Shown here piece after piece: positions 61,798-64,000 of a stretch of 64,000 nucleotides of DNA; within the stretch, counting starts at the first letter, position 1, and each line of letters opens with the position of its first letter. This stretch comes from Sycobia sp. Sy_11 (Eukaryota > Arthropoda > Insecta > Hymenoptera > Epichrysomallidae). A program made the translations under genes and the position numbers. The notes beneath the pieces were generated by a model. The model was not told where the DNA came from. It did no database searches and worked only from the letters and a program-made list of their open reading frames with translations. The stretch covers positions 95,001 to 159,000 of the forward strand of contig JACCIC010000218.1 of NCBI GenBank assembly GCA_018907035.1, in the 5' to 3' direction.

Positions 61798-62579
61798 ATT
61801 TTTCTTGGAAATCACATTTTTCATCAATGACTCATGGAGAGAGAATTAAAAAAACTAACTTGCTATTTATGCAAAATCTATACTTTGTATATTTAGTTAA
61901 AAGTACATTTCCTTTTATAGGTGGGTATAAATTGTACCGTCGATTGGAAGAAATTTGCTTTTTCGCGCTCTTGCAATAGTTTGATATGTCATTCGATTAA
62001 GCGATGGCAATAAAAAAATTATAGAAAAGCATCGTTTTTTGTTGCTTTTAGAGTAACGAAATTAACAAATATTATATCAACTATATTATGTAGGATTCAA
62101 TAATGTTCGAATAATAATCAATTTGACATTTCAGTTGGACATCCATATTATGCTCGATCTAAAATTTTTCAAATATAGAAAATATACGCTCACGTTGAAT
62201 GCAGAATTTTTTTTCCTTTTTTTTGTTGAAACATTTCGATAGGAAAATATCCGTACATGAAGTAACAGCCGTGAAAAATTCCGAAAAATACTTTGTCGAA
62301 CCATAGACACAAAAAAAAACATACAAACGTTACTTGCTGCAACTGCATATACTTTAATTATTTCTATTATTCACTGGTCGCCGCTATCAGTGTACACGGC
62401 GCACTTCGCCGGCGAAGGCGGGGGTGGGGTTTCCACTTCAAAGCCCATGGCGCATTTAATCACACGAGGTTTGGTGGAATTCGGCAGTGACCCGCGGGGT
62501 GGCACAAACGTTTCGTCAGCCACAGCCCCGCTCGCCCAACACTCGCGCTTCCGACGAATATCAAATTTAAAGCCGTTCG

Positions 62580-62585
<6 letters not shown>

Positions 62586-62610
<25 letters not shown>
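62586..62610. repeat. (CT)n microsatellite, 25 bp
   Basis: A pure CT tract. Confidence 0.92.
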
Positions 62611-62616
<6 letters not shown>

Positions 62617-63373
62617 ATACACGCATACACACTATATCTCTGATGATATAGAGGGACTCTTTATTGATGCTAGGTGAAAATGATTATAAAATTCTGTATT
62701 GAATTTCGAATCATTTATAATTAATAATGGAGCAACGAAAGAACTGTTTTTTTTTTATGCAGTAAGAGAAAGATCAGATTTTAACACTGCTGAATATATA
62801 TGCTATAGTAAAAACATACTAAGTGAGCGTGATTATAAAACTGGTCGGCAACGGACGGTATATCCCGTGTCTCCCGTCACGCGTCAAATTAAAAAGTTTA
62901 CCTCGGCATAACCGAATGAAAAGCCCGAATCGGATTAAAGCTGCGTTAAGCTCTATAAAATATCATAAAATACGTCACGGGGCGGCAAAAAGTTTGCGAG
63001 ACTGTTGCGCGGAAAATTGTTATAAAAGCACGATCGTTATGCCGGCTGCGCGGAAGGCCCGGTAAAAGAAACTGGCGCTTTAGTTTTTAAAAAAAATTAA
63101 TGCTATTTAAGTTTCTACAAAAAAGCAATTCAAACGTAATACATTGCGTGTTCATTCTAGTGCAAATTCAAACATTATCATCCTTATTATATTCGGTATA
63201 TAATTTAAACAAATGCCAATAGTCGCTATCGATCCTTATGTAATCGTTCGTTAAATTTATTAACATCCTCCATATGATTGAAGTAAGAAGAAAAAGGAAA
63301 TGATTTCTTGTTTTACGAGGGTTCATTATGAAGAAAACTAGCCAAGATGAAGACAGCACAGAGCATGTTTAAA

Positions 63374-63391
63374 TGTTCTTTATAAAGAACA
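63374..63391. other. Perfect 18-bp palindrome
   Basis: TGTTCTTTATAAAGAACA is its own reverse complement. The outer TGTTC...GAACA halves resemble an inverted nuclear-receptor half-site pair, but the spacing fits no receptor exactly. Confidence 0.7.
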
Positions 63392-63844
63392 ACATATAGT
63401 AGCTTGAATTTTCAAGTGATTTTATCCATCATTGAAGGATGATGTACTAATATCAAAAACACTTATAAAAATTCGCGTTTTTCTTCACAATTCCAAAATT
63501 GTATTATCAACTGAAGAAAAATACACCCACGTGTATTTTACTGTCTGAGTTTCATTTTTTTTTATTACATGTAGTTGCGCGAAATTTCGGACCCACCGAT
63601 CATGTTCTACCGCTTCAACAGATTGATACTTATAGATAGAATTCAGTCTAATCGAAAACATAATAAATATAAATAAAGACAGTCTGGTAAGATTTTAAAA
63701 CATGAGGAATATTTCCATTTCGTGTAAGATCGAGGCATATCCGCAGTACTGAATTATTCAAAATGATAAAAATGCAAGTTCGATTATGTATTATTAGAAA
63801 AATTTCTTTGGAACATTATAGTCGTTTGTAATACTTATTTGTAT

Positions 63845-63852
<8 letters not shown>

Positions 63853-63896
<44 letters not shown>
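63853..63896. repeat. (TA)n microsatellite, 44 bp
   Basis: A pure AT/TA tract preceded by CACACACA. Confidence 0.97.
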
Positions 63897-63905
<9 letters not shown>

Positions 63906-64000
63906 ATGATTTGTATTATAATCTGCTTAGTATTGACCTGATTCAAGAGTCCGCTATGCCCTGATTAGTTTGCATTTATTTCTTATTTGGTATGTGTTGC

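Larger units (their letters stand above)
40584..64000 (+). other. Tincar intron, at least 23.4 kb, running off the window
   Basis: I looked for a plus-strand exon continuing the tincar frame and found none. No nested gene is supported on either strand. GC-rich islands lie at about 43100-43380, 44930-45480, 51180-51550, 53330-54170, 57920-58260, 59390-59530 and 62390-62580. Dinucleotide tracts and three notable hairpins or palindromes are listed separately. Confidence 0.55.

Noticed and set aside
1..64000. CRISPR array, rRNA, or complete tRNA genes
   Set aside because: No regularly spaced repeats with unique spacers, no rRNA-like sequence, and no A-box/B-box pair at tRNA spacing were seen.

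Overview
The window is animal nuclear DNA, most likely from an insect and probably a hymenopteran. It has short, intron-split genes with clean GT-AG junctions, GC-rich coding exons in an AT-rich background, a mariner fossil, an LTR-retroelement fragment, and an extreme load of (TA)n and (GA)n/(CT)n microsatellites. The order is inferred from the insect-specific look of the genes and the style of the repeats; nothing in the sequence proves it. Most long open frames here are microsatellites read as poly-Tyr-Ile, poly-Ser-Leu or poly-Arg-Glu and are not genes.

Left edge (13-1543, minus strand): a complete six-exon gene for a secreted chymotrypsin-fold protein of 251 residues. All three catalytic residues are replaced (His to Ile, Asp to Asn, Ser to Glu), but the three core disulfide pairs and the specificity-pocket Asp are kept. 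It is a serine protease homolog (pseudoprotease). A TATA box and initiator lie just upstream, with two GATA-type sites behind them. Next come a decayed mariner transposase fragment (1814-2272), a GC-rich insert of unknown type, and an LTR-retroelement remnant (about 4890-5566) with promoter, polyadenylation signal, LTR end and primer-binding site still readable.

Middle (about 5.6-24.5 kb): no gene could be supported. The DNA alternates between AT-rich stretches and GC-rich islands of 0.3-0.7 kb, with dinucleotide tracts throughout. A GC-rich, CTG-repeat segment ending in a consensus splice donor at 24958 is a candidate 5' untranslated exon for the gene to its right.

Right half (35011-64000, plus strand): three coding exons (35025-35436, 39616-39843, 40452-40583) join in phase. 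They encode the N-terminal 257 residues of a multi-pass membrane protein that I identify as insect Tincar, known in Drosophila from heart precursors and the developing eye. Three membrane segments are visible. The rest of the gene lies beyond the right edge, so the last intron is at least 23.4 kb. The two genes point away from each other and show no functional link.

Items most worth checking: the triple-dead protease homolog with an unusual activation site; CTCF-like motifs that share one orientation on the left side; the candidate tincar 5' exon with a poly-Leu upstream frame; three composite pyrimidine/TA tracts with the same polarity; and several near-perfect hairpins in non-coding DNA. 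I did not find a convincing new multi-gene system.
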